From Collinsella sp. (lineage in GTDB: Bacteria > Actinomycetota > Coriobacteriia > Coriobacteriales > Coriobacteriaceae), in contig JAIHTM010000111.1 of assembly GCA_022713905.1 (NCBI GenBank), positions 1 to 7,882 on the forward strand: a stretch of DNA of 7,882 nt, given 5' to 3'. Under the pieces are notes generated by a model. The model was not told the origin of the DNA, did not search any database, and saw only the letters and a list, made by a program, of their open reading frames with translations. This document shows, piece by piece, positions 1 to 7,271 of this stretch. The stretch's first letter is position 1. Each line of letters begins with the position of its first letter. The position numbers were made by a program, and so were the translations under genes.

Positions 1-1
1 G

Positions 2-571
2 CACACTGCCGAGACCGAGAAGTACGCCCACGTGACGTTCTTCCTCAACGGCGGCATCGAGGAGCCCAAGGAGGGCGAGGAGCGCGTGCTCGTCGCTTCC
101 CCCAAGGTCGCTACCTACGATCTGCAGCCCGAGATGAGCGCTCCCGAGGTTACCGAGAAGCTTGTCGCCGCCATCAACGAGGACCGCGCTGATTTCTATA
201 TCGTGAACTTCGCGAACTGCGACATGGTTGGTCACACCGGTGTCTTCGACGCTGCCGTTAAGGCCGTCGAGGCTGTTGACGATGCCCTGTCCAAGGTTGT
301 CCCGGCGATTCTCGCCAAGGGCGGCTTTGCGTTGATTACCGCCGACCACGGCAACGCCGATCACATGTTTGACGTTGCTTCCGACGGTTCCAAGCATCCG
401 TTTACGGCTCACACCACCAACCGCGTGCCGTTTATCATCGTTGATGAGAAGGCCAAGCTCACTGGTATCGAGGACGGCCGTCTTTCCGATATCGCTCCGA
501 CCATGCTCACCATGGCTGGTATTGAGCCTTCCGCCGAGATGACGGGCCGCGTGCTCGCCACCGAGGCCTAA
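2..571 (+). CDS. gpmI: 2,3-bisphosphoglycerate-independent phosphoglycerate mutase, C-terminal part (5' end outside window)
   Basis: This is a cytoplasmic glycolytic enzyme that interconverts 3- and 2-phosphoglycerate. The frame is open from the left edge and reads HTAETEKYAHVTFFLNGG, so the GTG at 32 is an internal valine and not a start. About 189 residues of a usual length near 510 are present. Visible metal-binding motifs of the alkaline-phosphatase superfamily core are NCDMVGHTG (Asp codon at 221, His at 233), TADHGNAD (Asp-His at 344-349) and TAHTTN (His at 410). They correspond to the Asp403/His407, Asp444/His445 and His462 positions known from Bacillus iPGM. The stretch between the DH pair and the last His is about four residues longer than in that enzyme. 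The N-terminal catalytic Asp and phosphoserine lie outside the window. The gene ends at TAA 569-571, followed by a strong terminator. The family call is very secure. Confidence 0.96.
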   Translation, partial: HTAETEKYAHVTFFLNGGIEEPKEGEERVLVASPKVATYDLQPEMSAPEVTEKLVAAINEDRADFYIVNFANCDMVGHTGVFDAAVKAVEAVDDALSKVVPAILAKGGFALITADHGNADHMFDVASDGSKHPFTAHTTNRVPFIIVDEKAKLTGIEDGRLSDIAPTMLTMAGIEPSAEMTGRVLATEA

Positions 572-579
572 TAGAAAAC

Positions 580-638
580 AAATACCGTTTTCTAGTAAGG
601 GGGTTGTCCACAACCGGACAACCCCCTTTTTGGTATTT
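580..638 (+). terminator. Rho-independent terminator after gpmI
   Basis: GGGGGTTGTCC at 599-609 pairs perfectly with GGACAACCCCC at 616-626 around a 6-nt loop, followed by TTTTT (627-631). AA at 597-598 can pair with the first two T residues. An outer arm, AAATACC (580-586) with GGTATTT (632-638), could close a larger structure with an internal bulge. The position just after the gpmI stop and before the secG promoter region fits termination of gpmI. Confidence 0.93.
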
Positions 639-690
639 CTGCCATTTCCGCCCCGTCCTTGAGTGGCAGGTAGGGGAGAGTGGGGGATTG

Positions 691-699
691 TGGTACAGT
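691..699 (+). promoter_or_regulatory. Candidate extended -10 promoter for secG
   Basis: TGG-TACAGT (691-699) matches an extended -10 (TGnTATAAT-like), about 37 nt upstream of the secG start and downstream of the gpmI terminator. No convincing -35 element lies 16-18 nt upstream. The -10 overlaps an 8-bp palindrome, CAGTACTG (696-703). The location is sensible, but the call rests on motif matching only. Confidence 0.4.
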
Positions 700-735
700 A
701 CTGGAGTTTGAACTGTTCTATTAAGGAGCTTATCT

Positions 736-990
736 ATGGGTCCGTTCCAGATTCTTCTGTTTGTCGTTTGGGCTGTCTCTGCCGTGGCGCTGACGATTCT
801 CGTCCTGATGCATTCCGGTAAGGGTACCGGCGTTTCGGATATGATTGCTAGCTCGCTGTATAACTCCAGCTCTGCCACAGGCGTTATGGAACAGAACCTC
901 GACCGCCTGACCGTCATCATGGCTGTCGTGTTTGCCGTGTGCGTCGTGCTGTGCATGTTCTTCTTCCCGCAGGGCATCGTCGGCTACTAA
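736..990 (+). CDS. secG: Protein translocase subunit SecG
   Basis: SecG is a small accessory subunit of the SecYEG translocon in the cytoplasmic membrane, where it stimulates SecA-driven protein export. The product is 84 residues, normal for the family. It has two hydrophobic segments, about residues 4-25 and 58-77. Between them is the typical cytoplasmic loop with a glycine-rich HSGKGTGVSD motif (26-35) and the conserved MEQNLDRLT stretch (51-59) just before the second helix. The start is fixed by AAGGAG at 723-728, 7 nt before ATG 736. The gene is monocistronic by appearance, flanked by terminators on both sides. Location beside gpmI matches the common grouping of secG with glycolytic genes in Gram-positive bacteria. 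Nothing is abnormal in it. Confidence 0.95.
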   Translation: MGPFQILLFVVWAVSAVALTILVLMHSGKGTGVSDMIASSLYNSSSATGVMEQNLDRLTVIMAVVFAVCVVLCMFFFPQGIVGY

Positions 991-1011
991 GCACGAGCCG
1001 CATAAATATTC

Positions 1012-1043
1012 AAAAAGGGTCTCGCATGTTCGGGACCCTTTTT
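1012..1043 (+). terminator. Rho-independent terminator after secG
   Basis: AAAAAGGGTCTC (1012-1023) pairs with GGGACCCTTTTT (1032-1043), with one G-U pair and an 8-nt loop. The stem ends in a run of five T residues, with GTTT following. It lies 22 nt after the secG stop. The A tract on the 5' side would let it also work on the opposite strand. Confidence 0.92.
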
Positions 1044-1156
1044 GTTTACATATTTGTAACAGAGTCAAAATATCCCCACATACTTCGCCCAACTAAAGAA
1101 ATTCTCGACCGTTAACCGGAATTAGCCCCAAATCGTGCATAAAATGCGCTACTGTA

Positions 1157-1185
1157 TTGCAAAACGTTGGTTCGTTGTGCATAAC
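1157..1185 (+). promoter_or_regulatory. Candidate sigma-70-type promoter for the opp locus
   Basis: TTGCAA (1157-1162) and CATAAC (1180-1185) are separated by exactly 17 nt, and each matches the consensus hexamer at four of six positions. Transcription would begin near 1192, giving a leader of roughly 90 nt before oppA. This is the best-spaced hexamer pair I found between the secG terminator and oppA. No transcript evidence is available from sequence. Confidence 0.45.
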
Positions 1186-1233
1186 CAGCCATAGCAGCGG
1201 GCGGCGTTTTGATGGTTCGGATCGGATTGTCTC

Positions 1234-1243
1234 GACATATGTC
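1234..1243 (+). promoter_or_regulatory. Palindromic site GACATATGTC in the oppA leader
   Basis: This is a perfect 10-bp palindrome, 41 nt upstream of the oppA start and downstream of the candidate promoter. It could be an operator for a dimeric regulator, but such a short palindrome also arises by chance. No regulator gene next to it supports the idea. Confidence 0.2.
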
Positions 1244-1284
1244 CGACTGAACATTTCTTTGTCCTATCTCATAAGGAGGATGGC

Positions 1285-2961
1285 ATGGCTGATTCTATGT
1301 TCCACCAGCCCGTTATGGGTCGTCGCGCCTTTGTTGGCGGCACCCTCGCTGCGAGCTCCATGGCTTTTCTTGCCGCATGCGGCAAGAAGGGCGGCGACAC
1401 TTCCGGTTCTGAGTCCGGTTCGACGCTGAACTTCTACATCAACAACCCGGTCTGCATCGACCCCTACAATGTCCAGGAGGACCAGGGCACTCAGGTCGAG
1501 TACCAGCTCTTTGACGCTCTGACCTCTTATGACGCCGAGAAGGGCGAGATCGTTCCGCTGGCTTGCGAGTCCTTTGAGGCCAACGACGACGCCACCGAGT
1601 TCACCTTCAAGATCAAGAAGGCTAAGTTCCATAACGGTGACGACGTTACCTCCAAGTCCTTCAAGCTCGGTTGGGAGCGTCTGGTCAACACCAAGTCGGC
1701 CATCGCTACCGAGTACGGCCCTTCCGAGGTCTCCTATCACCTTTCCATGGTCGAGGGCTATGACGACCTGCTTGCCGGTAACGCTACCGAGCTCAGCGGT
1801 GTTACCTGCCCCGACGATGAGACCCTCGTCGTCAAGCTGTCTTCCGCTTACGCTGACTTCCCCTTCGTCGCCTCTCACCCGGCTCTGGCCCCGGTTCCCG
1901 AGTGCGCCGAGTCCGATGTCAAGAGCTTCTATCTTGCACCGGTCGGTAACGGCCCGTTCATGATGGACGGCAAGTGGGAGGATGGTCAGGAGATCAACCT
2001 CAAGAAGTTCGACGATTACTATGGCGACAAGGCCAAGATCGATGGCATCCACTTCCAGGTCATCAAGGACATGGAGACTGCTTACAAGGAGTTCCAGGCC
2101 GGTAACCTCGATGTCTGCGATGTTCCCGTCGCTCAGATCGATGCCGCCAAGAAGGACCGTGGCGAGTCCAAGGATGGCTACACCATGAGCGACGGTCAGC
2201 GTATGCTGCTCGGCGCCGAGCCTTCCACGTACTATCTGACCTGCAACACCACGGCCGAGCCGTTCAACAACGCCGACCTGCGTAGGGGCATCTCCCTGGC
2301 CATTAACCGTGAGGCCATCTGCAAGACCATCTTCAAGGGTACCCGTACTCCTGCCGACGGCATTGTTCCTCCGGGCATCGATGGCTACAAGGAGGGCGCA
2401 TGGGAGTTCTGCGCCTACGATGTCGACAAGGCTAACGAGTACCTCGACAAGGTTGCTCCCGCTGGCGCTAACGGGGATCGTGGCATTAGCGTGACCCTGT
2501 CCTACAACCAGGACGGCGGTCACAAGGAGATCATGGAGTCCATCATCGGTGACCTCGCCAAGGTTGGCGTTACCGCTGTCTCCGATACCCCTGAGTGGTC
2601 TGCCCTGCTCGAGCAGTATCAGAACTTTAACTATCAGTTCGGTCGTCTGGGTTGGATTGCCGACTACCCGATCATGGACAACTTCCTGTATCCGCTGTTC
2701 CACTCCGACTCCCTCGGTGGCGATAACCGCTCTGGTTACAACAACCCCGAGTTCGACGCCAAGGTCGACGAGGCTCGTACTATTGTTGACGACGAGGAGC
2801 GCGTCGCTAAGATGCAGGAGGCCGACGCAATGGTCGCTGCCGACTGCCCGGTTATCCCGATTATGTTCTACACGCACACCATCGCCGGCTCCGATCGCAT
2901 TAAGCACCTCTATGTCGATCCGCAGAAGCACGCCGATCTGGGTACCGCTGAGCTCGCCTAA
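1285..2961 (+). CDS. oppA: Oligopeptide ABC transporter substrate-binding lipoprotein
   Basis: This protein captures extracellular peptides and delivers them to the OppBC channel. It has 558 residues, typical of the SBP_bac_5 / OppA-DppA family. The N-terminus carries a twin-arginine element GRRAFVGG (Arg13-Arg14), a short hydrophobic stretch and a lipobox LAAC with Cys32, so it should be exported and lipid-anchored. A Gly/Ser-rich linker follows, then the large periplasmic-binding fold. Recognisable family stretches include NGPFMMDGKW, the ADLRRGISLAINREAI segment and the C-terminal CPVIPIMFY. The start is set by AAGGAGG at 1273-1279, 5 nt before ATG 1285. An ATG at 1280 is too close to the ribosome binding site and out of frame. 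It is first in the transporter locus, separated from oppB by a structured 156-nt gap. The exact peptide preference cannot be read from sequence, and a Dpp/App-type role is possible. Confidence 0.93.
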   Translation: MADSMFHQPVMGRRAFVGGTLAASSMAFLAACGKKGGDTSGSESGSTLNFYINNPVCIDPYNVQEDQGTQVEYQLFDALTSYDAEKGEIVPLACESFEANDDATEFTFKIKKAKFHNGDDVTSKSFKLGWERLVNTKSAIATEYGPSEVSYHLSMVEGYDDLLAGNATELSGVTCPDDETLVVKLSSAYADFPFVASHPALAPVPECAESDVKSFYLAPVGNGPFMMDGKWEDGQEINLKKFDDYYGDKAKIDGIHFQVIKDMETAYKEFQAGNLDVCDVPVAQIDAAKKDRGESKDGYTMSDGQRMLLGAEPSTYYLTCNTTAEPFNNADLRRGISLAINREAICKTIFKGTRTPADGIVPPGIDGYKEGAWEFCAYDVDKANEYLDKVAPAGANGDRGISVTLSYNQDGGHKEIMESIIGDLAKVGVTAVSDTPEWSALLEQYQNFNYQFGRLGWIADYPIMDNFLYPLFHSDSLGGDNRSGYNNPEFDAKVDEARTIVDDEERVAKMQEADAMVAADCPVIPIMFYTHTIAGSDRIKHLYVDPQKHADLGTAELA

Positions 2962-2974
2962 GAGTTTGCAGCTT

Positions 2975-3008
2975 CCGTGAGGGTCAAGTATTTACGTAGA
3001 CCTCATGG
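2975..3008 (+). repeat. Hairpin directly after oppA
   Basis: CCGTGAGGGTC (2975-2985) pairs with GACCTCATGG (2999-3008), with one bulged G and one G-U pair around a 13-nt loop. No T run follows, so this is not a classic terminator. A structure here could protect the 3' end of an oppA-only transcript, which is a known role for hairpins downstream of binding-protein genes. That role is inferred. Confidence 0.4.
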
Positions 3009-3057
3009 GAAACATACAGTTCTCCCTAACCTGGGGTAAACTGGCTGATGGTAATTT

Positions 3058-3090
3058 TGGGATGCCGGTCTGGCGATCGGCATCCCATTT
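3058..3090 (+). terminator. Hairpin between oppA and oppB, probable leaky terminator/attenuator
   Basis: TGGGATGCCG (3058-3067) pairs perfectly with CGGCATCCCA (3078-3087). G-U, U-A and C-G pairs extend the stem inward to a 4-nt TGGC loop. Only ATTT follows instead of a long T run, so termination is likely incomplete. Its place between binding protein and permease genes matches the usual way of making more OppA than membrane subunits. Confidence 0.6.
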
Positions 3091-3117
3091 AGGTTAATCC
3101 CTAGATAGGGGAGTGGT

Positions 3118-4155
3118 ATGGGTAAGTACATCGTTAAACGTGTGCTTCAGTTCATCCCGGTGTTTTTGGGCGTTACGCTGATTCTGTTCGCCCTCCAGAA
3201 TATCGTGCCGGGAGATCCGATCAAGCTGATCGGTGGAGACAAGGCTCTGTCCCCCGAGGTGGAGCTTCAGCTTCGCGTTCGCTATCACCTGGTCCAGACG
3301 GACGAGGACGGCAACGCGATCCTTGACGAGAACGGCGACCCCGTTCAAACGTCGCTCGTGGACCGTTACTTGTATTACATGAACGGCCTGCTTCATGGCG
3401 ATCTGGGCAATTCGTATCAGCGCAAGCTGCCGGTTACGGATATCTTTGCCCAGAAGTATCCGTATACGGTCAAACTTGCCGCGTGCGCCATCGTGCTCGA
3501 GGCAATTATGGGTATCGGTGCGGGTATCATTTCGGCGGTAAAGCGTTATTCCTTCTGGGATATTTTGGTAACGCTCACCACGTCGATCCTCGTTGCGGTC
3601 CCGGCCTTCTGGCTCGGTATGTTGCTGCAGCTGTTCTTTGGCGTCATCCTCAAGGACGCCACGGGCGGTGCAATCTCCATGCCGATCTCGGGTGCCGGCG
3701 GTTCCAGCTCTCAGTATCAGGATTGGATGCACTATGTGCTTCCGACCATTACGCTGGCTTCGGTTTCGACCGCTTATGCTGCCCGCATTATGCGCTCGCA
3801 GCTGCTTGACGTCATGAACCAGGATTACATCCGTACGGCAAAGGCGAAGGGTCTCTCCAATCGCGCGATCATCGTCAAGCATGCGCTTAAGAATGCACTC
3901 ATCCCCGTCGTTACCTATATTGGTGTCGACTTTGGTGGCATGCTTTCGGGCGCCATCCTGACCGAGACGGTCTTTAACTGGCCCGGTATCGGCTATGAGG
4001 TCTATCGCGCCATTAGCATGCGTGACTGGCCCATCGTTATGGGCGGCGTTACGCTCATCGTCGTCGTCGTTATGGTGATCAACCTGCTCGTCGACATTAG
4101 CTATGCATTCCTCGACCCACGCATCCGCCTTGGCGGTCCGTCGGATAAGGCCTAA
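3118..4155 (+). CDS. oppB: Oligopeptide ABC transporter permease OppB
   Basis: One of two integral membrane subunits that form the peptide channel. The protein has 345 residues, close to DppB-type permeases and longer than E. coli OppB. The N-terminus has the family pattern KYIVKRVLQFIPVFLGV, with a first membrane helix at about residues 9-30. An extracellular stretch of about 85 residues follows, then a block of further hydrophobic segments from about residue 115 onward. The coupling (EAA-type) loop DYIRTAKAKGLSNRAII starts near residue 236 and docks on the ATPases. GGGGAG at 3108-3113 precedes ATG 3118 by 4 nt. A 14-nt gap separates it from oppC, so the two are co-transcribed. An unusual acidic insert (residues 62-74) is described in the findings. 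Opp against Dpp cannot be settled by sequence alone. Confidence 0.93.
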   Translation: MGKYIVKRVLQFIPVFLGVTLILFALQNIVPGDPIKLIGGDKALSPEVELQLRVRYHLVQTDEDGNAILDENGDPVQTSLVDRYLYYMNGLLHGDLGNSYQRKLPVTDIFAQKYPYTVKLAACAIVLEAIMGIGAGIISAVKRYSFWDILVTLTTSILVAVPAFWLGMLLQLFFGVILKDATGGAISMPISGAGGSSSQYQDWMHYVLPTITLASVSTAYAARIMRSQLLDVMNQDYIRTAKAKGLSNRAIIVKHALKNALIPVVTYIGVDFGGMLSGAILTETVFNWPGIGYEVYRAISMRDWPIVMGGVTLIVVVVMVINLLVDISYAFLDPRIRLGGPSDKA

Positions 4156-4169
4156 GGGAGGTACGTCTC

Positions 4170-5105
4170 ATGCAGGAAACTGATTCTCAGTCTCAGGAGC
4201 AGGCTACCGCCACCAAGGCCGCATCTGCTCCCGCCAAGTCCCGCACGCTGTGGGGCGACGCTTTTAAGCGTCTTCGTAAGAACAAGCTCGCCGTTATCGG
4301 TGTCTGCTGGATCATCATCGTCGTTGTGGTTGCACTGACCGCAGATCTGTGGGCTAAGCCCTGGCTCGGTTCGCCGACGGCTTCCGACTCGACCACCATG
4401 GCCGAGACGTCGCTGCTGGCTCCGTGTGCAGAGCACCCGTTTGGCACCGACGCCCTTGGTCGTGACATTCTCGTCCGCGTTATCTACGGTGCGCGCGTTT
4501 CGCTGTCCGTCGGCATTATGGCCACCGCGATCTCCACGCTGATCGGTCTGGTCATGGGTGCTCTGGCGGGTTTCTACGGCGGCATCTGGGATACGATCAT
4601 CATGCGCTGTGCGGACATCTTCCTGGCGTTCCCGTACGTGCTGTTCGTTGTCGCCATGATCGCCGTTATCGGCCGTGGCCTTCAGAACGTCTTTATCGCC
4701 ATCGGTATTCTCGGCTGGCCTTCGATTGCGCGCGTCTTCCGCTCTGCAATCTTGACGGTCAAGGAAAACGACTATGTTGATGCTGCGCGCGCGATGGGTG
4801 CATCCGATGCTCGTATCGTCGTGCGTCACATCTTCCCGAACTCCGTCGCCTCCATCGTGGTCTACGCGACCATGAACATTGGTGGCGCCATTCTGACCGA
4901 GTCCGCTCTGTCCTTCCTCGGCATGGGCGTTATTCCGCCTACGCCTTCGTGGGGCTCCATGATTCAGGACGGTCAGCAGTATCTTCTGACCGCTCCCTGG
5001 ATGATGATCATGCCCGGTCTGGCAATTCTCTCGACGGTGCTCGCCTTCACCCTGTTGGGTGATGGTCTGCGCGACGCCCTCGACGTCAAGATGAAGGACG
5101 CATAA
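4170..5105 (+). CDS. oppC: Oligopeptide ABC transporter permease OppC
   Basis: Second channel-forming membrane subunit, partner of OppB. The protein has 311 residues, a normal length. A hydrophilic Gln/Ala/Ser-rich cytoplasmic tail (about residues 1-24) precedes the OppC_N-type segment LWGDAFKRLRKNKLAVIG (27-44) and the first membrane helix. The FGTDALGRDILVR stretch, characteristic of this subunit, lies just before the core transport domain. The coupling loop DYVDAARAMGASDARIVVRH begins near residue 201, and ALSFLGMG followed by PTPSWGSMI is the conserved family signature near the C-terminus. GGGAGG at 4156-4161 is 8 nt before ATG 4170. The gene ends only 2 nt before oppD, which indicates translational coupling. 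Confidence 0.94.
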   Translation: MQETDSQSQEQATATKAASAPAKSRTLWGDAFKRLRKNKLAVIGVCWIIIVVVVALTADLWAKPWLGSPTASDSTTMAETSLLAPCAEHPFGTDALGRDILVRVIYGARVSLSVGIMATAISTLIGLVMGALAGFYGGIWDTIIMRCADIFLAFPYVLFVVAMIAVIGRGLQNVFIAIGILGWPSIARVFRSAILTVKENDYVDAARAMGASDARIVVRHIFPNSVASIVVYATMNIGGAILTESALSFLGMGVIPPTPSWGSMIQDGQQYLLTAPWMMIMPGLAILSTVLAFTLLGDGLRDALDVKMKDA

Positions 5106-5107
5106 GG

Positions 5108-6199
5108 ATGAAGAAGAACAAGAACTATGTGGACCTGAAGGACCAGCCGGTTCCTGAGGGCCAGCATCTGCTCGAGGTCGATGACCTTAAGATGTATTTC
5201 CACACCGAGGATGGCGTCGTTCGCGCTGTCGACGGTGTCTCCTACACGCTCGATCGCGGCGAGACCCTTGGCGTCGTCGGTGAGTCCGGCTCCGGTAAGT
5301 CCGTGACCGCCATGACCATCATGGGCCTTATTTCGATGCCTCCGGGGAAGATCGAGGGCGGCGACGTTCGCTATCGCGGTCGTTCTATCCTCGAGATGAC
5401 CGAGGAAGAGATGCAGCACATTCGCGGCAACGATATCGCGATGATCTTTCAAGATCCTATGACCTCCTTGAACCCGGTCTATAAGATCGGCAAGCAGGTG
5501 GGTGAGGGCCTTCGTCTGCACCGTGGCTACTCCAAGCAGGAGGCACTCAAGCGTGCCACCGAGCTTTTGGACCTCGTTGGTATTCCCGAGCCCGAGAAGC
5601 GCGTCAACGAGTATCCGCACCAGTTCTCTGGCGGTATGCGTCAGCGCGTCATGATTGCCATGGCTCTTGCCTGCGATCCCGATATTCTGATTGCCGACGA
5701 GCCCACGACGGCTCTGGACGTTACCATCCAGGCTCAGATTATTGAGCTTATGCAGGAAATGCAGGAGAAGAACGGCAACGCCATCATCATGATTACCCAT
5801 GACCTGGGCGTCGTCGCCGACATGGCCGACAAGATCATGGTTATGTACGCCGGCCGTCCCGTCGAGTTCGGTACTGCTGAGGAAATCTTCTACGAGAGCC
5901 GCCACCCCTACACCTGGGGCCTTATCCGCTCCATCCCGGAGCAGGCCATCGAAGAGAAGAAGCCGCTTACGCCGATTCACGGCAACCCGCCTTCGCTCAT
6001 GAACCTGCCCGAGGGCTGCGTGTTCTCGCCTCGTTGTCCCTATGCGACCGATAAGTGCCGCAAGCAGCGCCCCGAGCGCGTTGTCACCGAGTCTGGTCAT
6101 TACTCTGCATGCCACTACTCCGGTGACCCCGAGTTTCTCAAGAACGCTCCTGAGACGTCCCGTACGCGCAAGGATTCCAAGAAGGGAGGCGAGGCGTAA
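5108..6199 (+). CDS. oppD: Oligopeptide ABC transporter ATP-binding protein OppD
   Basis: Cytoplasmic ATPase subunit that, with OppF, drives peptide import. All nucleotide-binding motifs are intact in 363 residues: Walker A GESGSGKS (58-65), Q-loop Gln115 in FQDPMTSLNP, signature FSGGM (173-177), Walker B ILIADEPT with catalytic Glu198, and switch His231. The C-terminal oligopeptide/dipeptide extension carries HPYTWGL (266-272) and four cysteines (304, 310, 317, 335). In related OppD/DppD proteins this arrangement holds an iron-sulfur cluster. The ATG lies 2 nt after the oppC stop. Its likely Shine-Dalgarno sequence, GAAGGA (5093-5098), is inside the end of oppC, consistent with coupling. The stop codon TAA shares its last A with the oppF ATG. 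A Lys/Arg-rich tail ends the protein. Confidence 0.95.
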   Translation: MKKNKNYVDLKDQPVPEGQHLLEVDDLKMYFHTEDGVVRAVDGVSYTLDRGETLGVVGESGSGKSVTAMTIMGLISMPPGKIEGGDVRYRGRSILEMTEEEMQHIRGNDIAMIFQDPMTSLNPVYKIGKQVGEGLRLHRGYSKQEALKRATELLDLVGIPEPEKRVNEYPHQFSGGMRQRVMIAMALACDPDILIADEPTTALDVTIQAQIIELMQEMQEKNGNAIIMITHDLGVVADMADKIMVMYAGRPVEFGTAEEIFYESRHPYTWGLIRSIPEQAIEEKKPLTPIHGNPPSLMNLPEGCVFSPRCPYATDKCRKQRPERVVTESGHYSACHYSGDPEFLKNAPETSRTRKDSKKGGEA

Positions 6200-7227
6200 T
6201 GGCAGATACCAACGAGCGTACTCCGTTGCTGAAGGTCGAGCACCTTTCTAAGGAGTTCCCCGCTGAGTCCGGCATGTTCGCCAAGCGTTTTTCCAAGCGT
6301 GTCGTCTCTGCTGTAAATGACATCTCTTTTGAGATTTATCCTGGCGAGACTTTTGGTCTGGTTGGTGAGTCTGGTTGCGGTAAGTCCACGACGGGTCGCA
6401 CCATCATGCGCCTGACCAAGCCGACGGCAGGCAAAGTGTTTTTCCAGGGCAAAGACGTTGCCGAGATGAGCAAGCACGAGATCAAGGATATGCGTCGCGA
6501 GATGCAGTTCATCTTCCAGGACCCCTATGCTTCGCTCAACCCTCGTATGACCATCGGCGAGATCGTCTCCGAGCCCATGACCATTCACGGCGTAGGTACC
6601 AAGGAGGAGCGTATCGAGCGCGTCCGCGAGCTGCTGGACGTCGTCGGTCTGAACCCCGAGCACATCAACCGCTATCCGCACGAGTTCTCGGGCGGTCAGC
6701 GTCAGCGTGTCGGCATCGCCCGCGCATTTGCTCTGAAGCCCAAGCTGATCATCTGCGACGAGCCTGTCTCTGCACTTGACGTTTCCATTCAGGCCCAGGT
6801 TTTGAACCTGCTGAAGGAGCTTCAGGATAAGTTCGGTACTGCTTATCTCTTCATTGCTCACGACCTCTCCGTCGTGCAGCACATCTCCGATCGCGTTGCC
6901 GTTATGTACCTGGGCAAGATGGTCGAGGTTTCGGACTGGAAGACGCTCTATAGTGAGCCTCACCACCCGTACACGCAGTCACTGCTGTCTGCTGTGCCGG
7001 TGCCCGATCCGGATATCCAGAAGACCCGCAAGCGTATCATCCTCGCTGGCGATCCGCCGTCGCCGCTGGATCCGCCGACCGGCTGCCGTTTCCACACGCG
7101 CTGCCCGATCGCGCAGGGCATCTGCTCCGAGAAGCTGCCTGAGTTTAAGGAAGTTGCCCCGGGCCACTGCTGCGCCTGCCACTTCGCCGAGCCGTTCCCG
7201 ATCAAGGAATCGCACATCGACCTGTAG
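6199..7227 (+). CDS. oppF: Oligopeptide ABC transporter ATP-binding protein OppF
   Basis: Second ATPase of the transporter, forming a heterodimer with OppD. The 342 residues include Walker A GESGCGKS (56-63), Q-loop Gln107 in FQDPYASLNP, a canonical signature FSGGQ (163-167), Walker B LIICDEP with Glu188, and switch His221. The C-terminal family extension has HHPYTQSLLSAVP (255-267) followed by cysteines 296, 302, 309 and a CCAC cluster (324-327). Compared with OppD, the signature has the usual Gln where OppD has Met. GGGAGG at 6184-6189 lies 9 nt before the ATG, inside the end of oppD, and the two genes overlap by 1 nt. This is the last gene of the operon. It is followed by a long hairpin and then converging foreign-looking sequence. 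Confidence 0.95.
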   Translation: MADTNERTPLLKVEHLSKEFPAESGMFAKRFSKRVVSAVNDISFEIYPGETFGLVGESGCGKSTTGRTIMRLTKPTAGKVFFQGKDVAEMSKHEIKDMRREMQFIFQDPYASLNPRMTIGEIVSEPMTIHGVGTKEERIERVRELLDVVGLNPEHINRYPHEFSGGQRQRVGIARAFALKPKLIICDEPVSALDVSIQAQVLNLLKELQDKFGTAYLFIAHDLSVVQHISDRVAVMYLGKMVEVSDWKTLYSEPHHPYTQSLLSAVPVPDPDIQKTRKRIILAGDPPSPLDPPTGCRFHTRCPIAQGICSEKLPEFKEVAPGHCCACHFAEPFPIKESHIDL

Positions 7228-7271
7228 TCGGTTGTCCTCGTCCGGGCCCGTGTTGGACTTAGTTTTCAGAA

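Noticed and set aside
1044..1284. Riboswitch or T-box leader upstream of oppA
   Set aside because: I found no T-box sequence, no recognisable aptamer core and no terminator just before oppA. The leader from the candidate promoter is only about 90 nt.
1264..2931. Open minus-strand frame of 555 codons opposite oppA
   Set aside because: It mirrors oppA codon bias in the antisense frame, has no family resemblance I can see, and lacks a ribosome binding site. The sense frame is a clear OppA.
2965..2994. Possible promoter TTGCAG-18 nt-TATTTA after oppA, which could drive oppBCDF separately
   Set aside because: The match is weak and overlaps the hairpin at 2975-3008. Read-through from oppA explains expression without it.
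4973..6115. Open minus-strand frame of 380 codons opposite oppD, and similar ones opposite oppB, oppC and oppF
   Set aside because: These are antisense shadows of well-conserved transporter genes with intact motifs. Their protein sequences are low-complexity, rich in His, Arg and Asp, and unlike any family I recognise.
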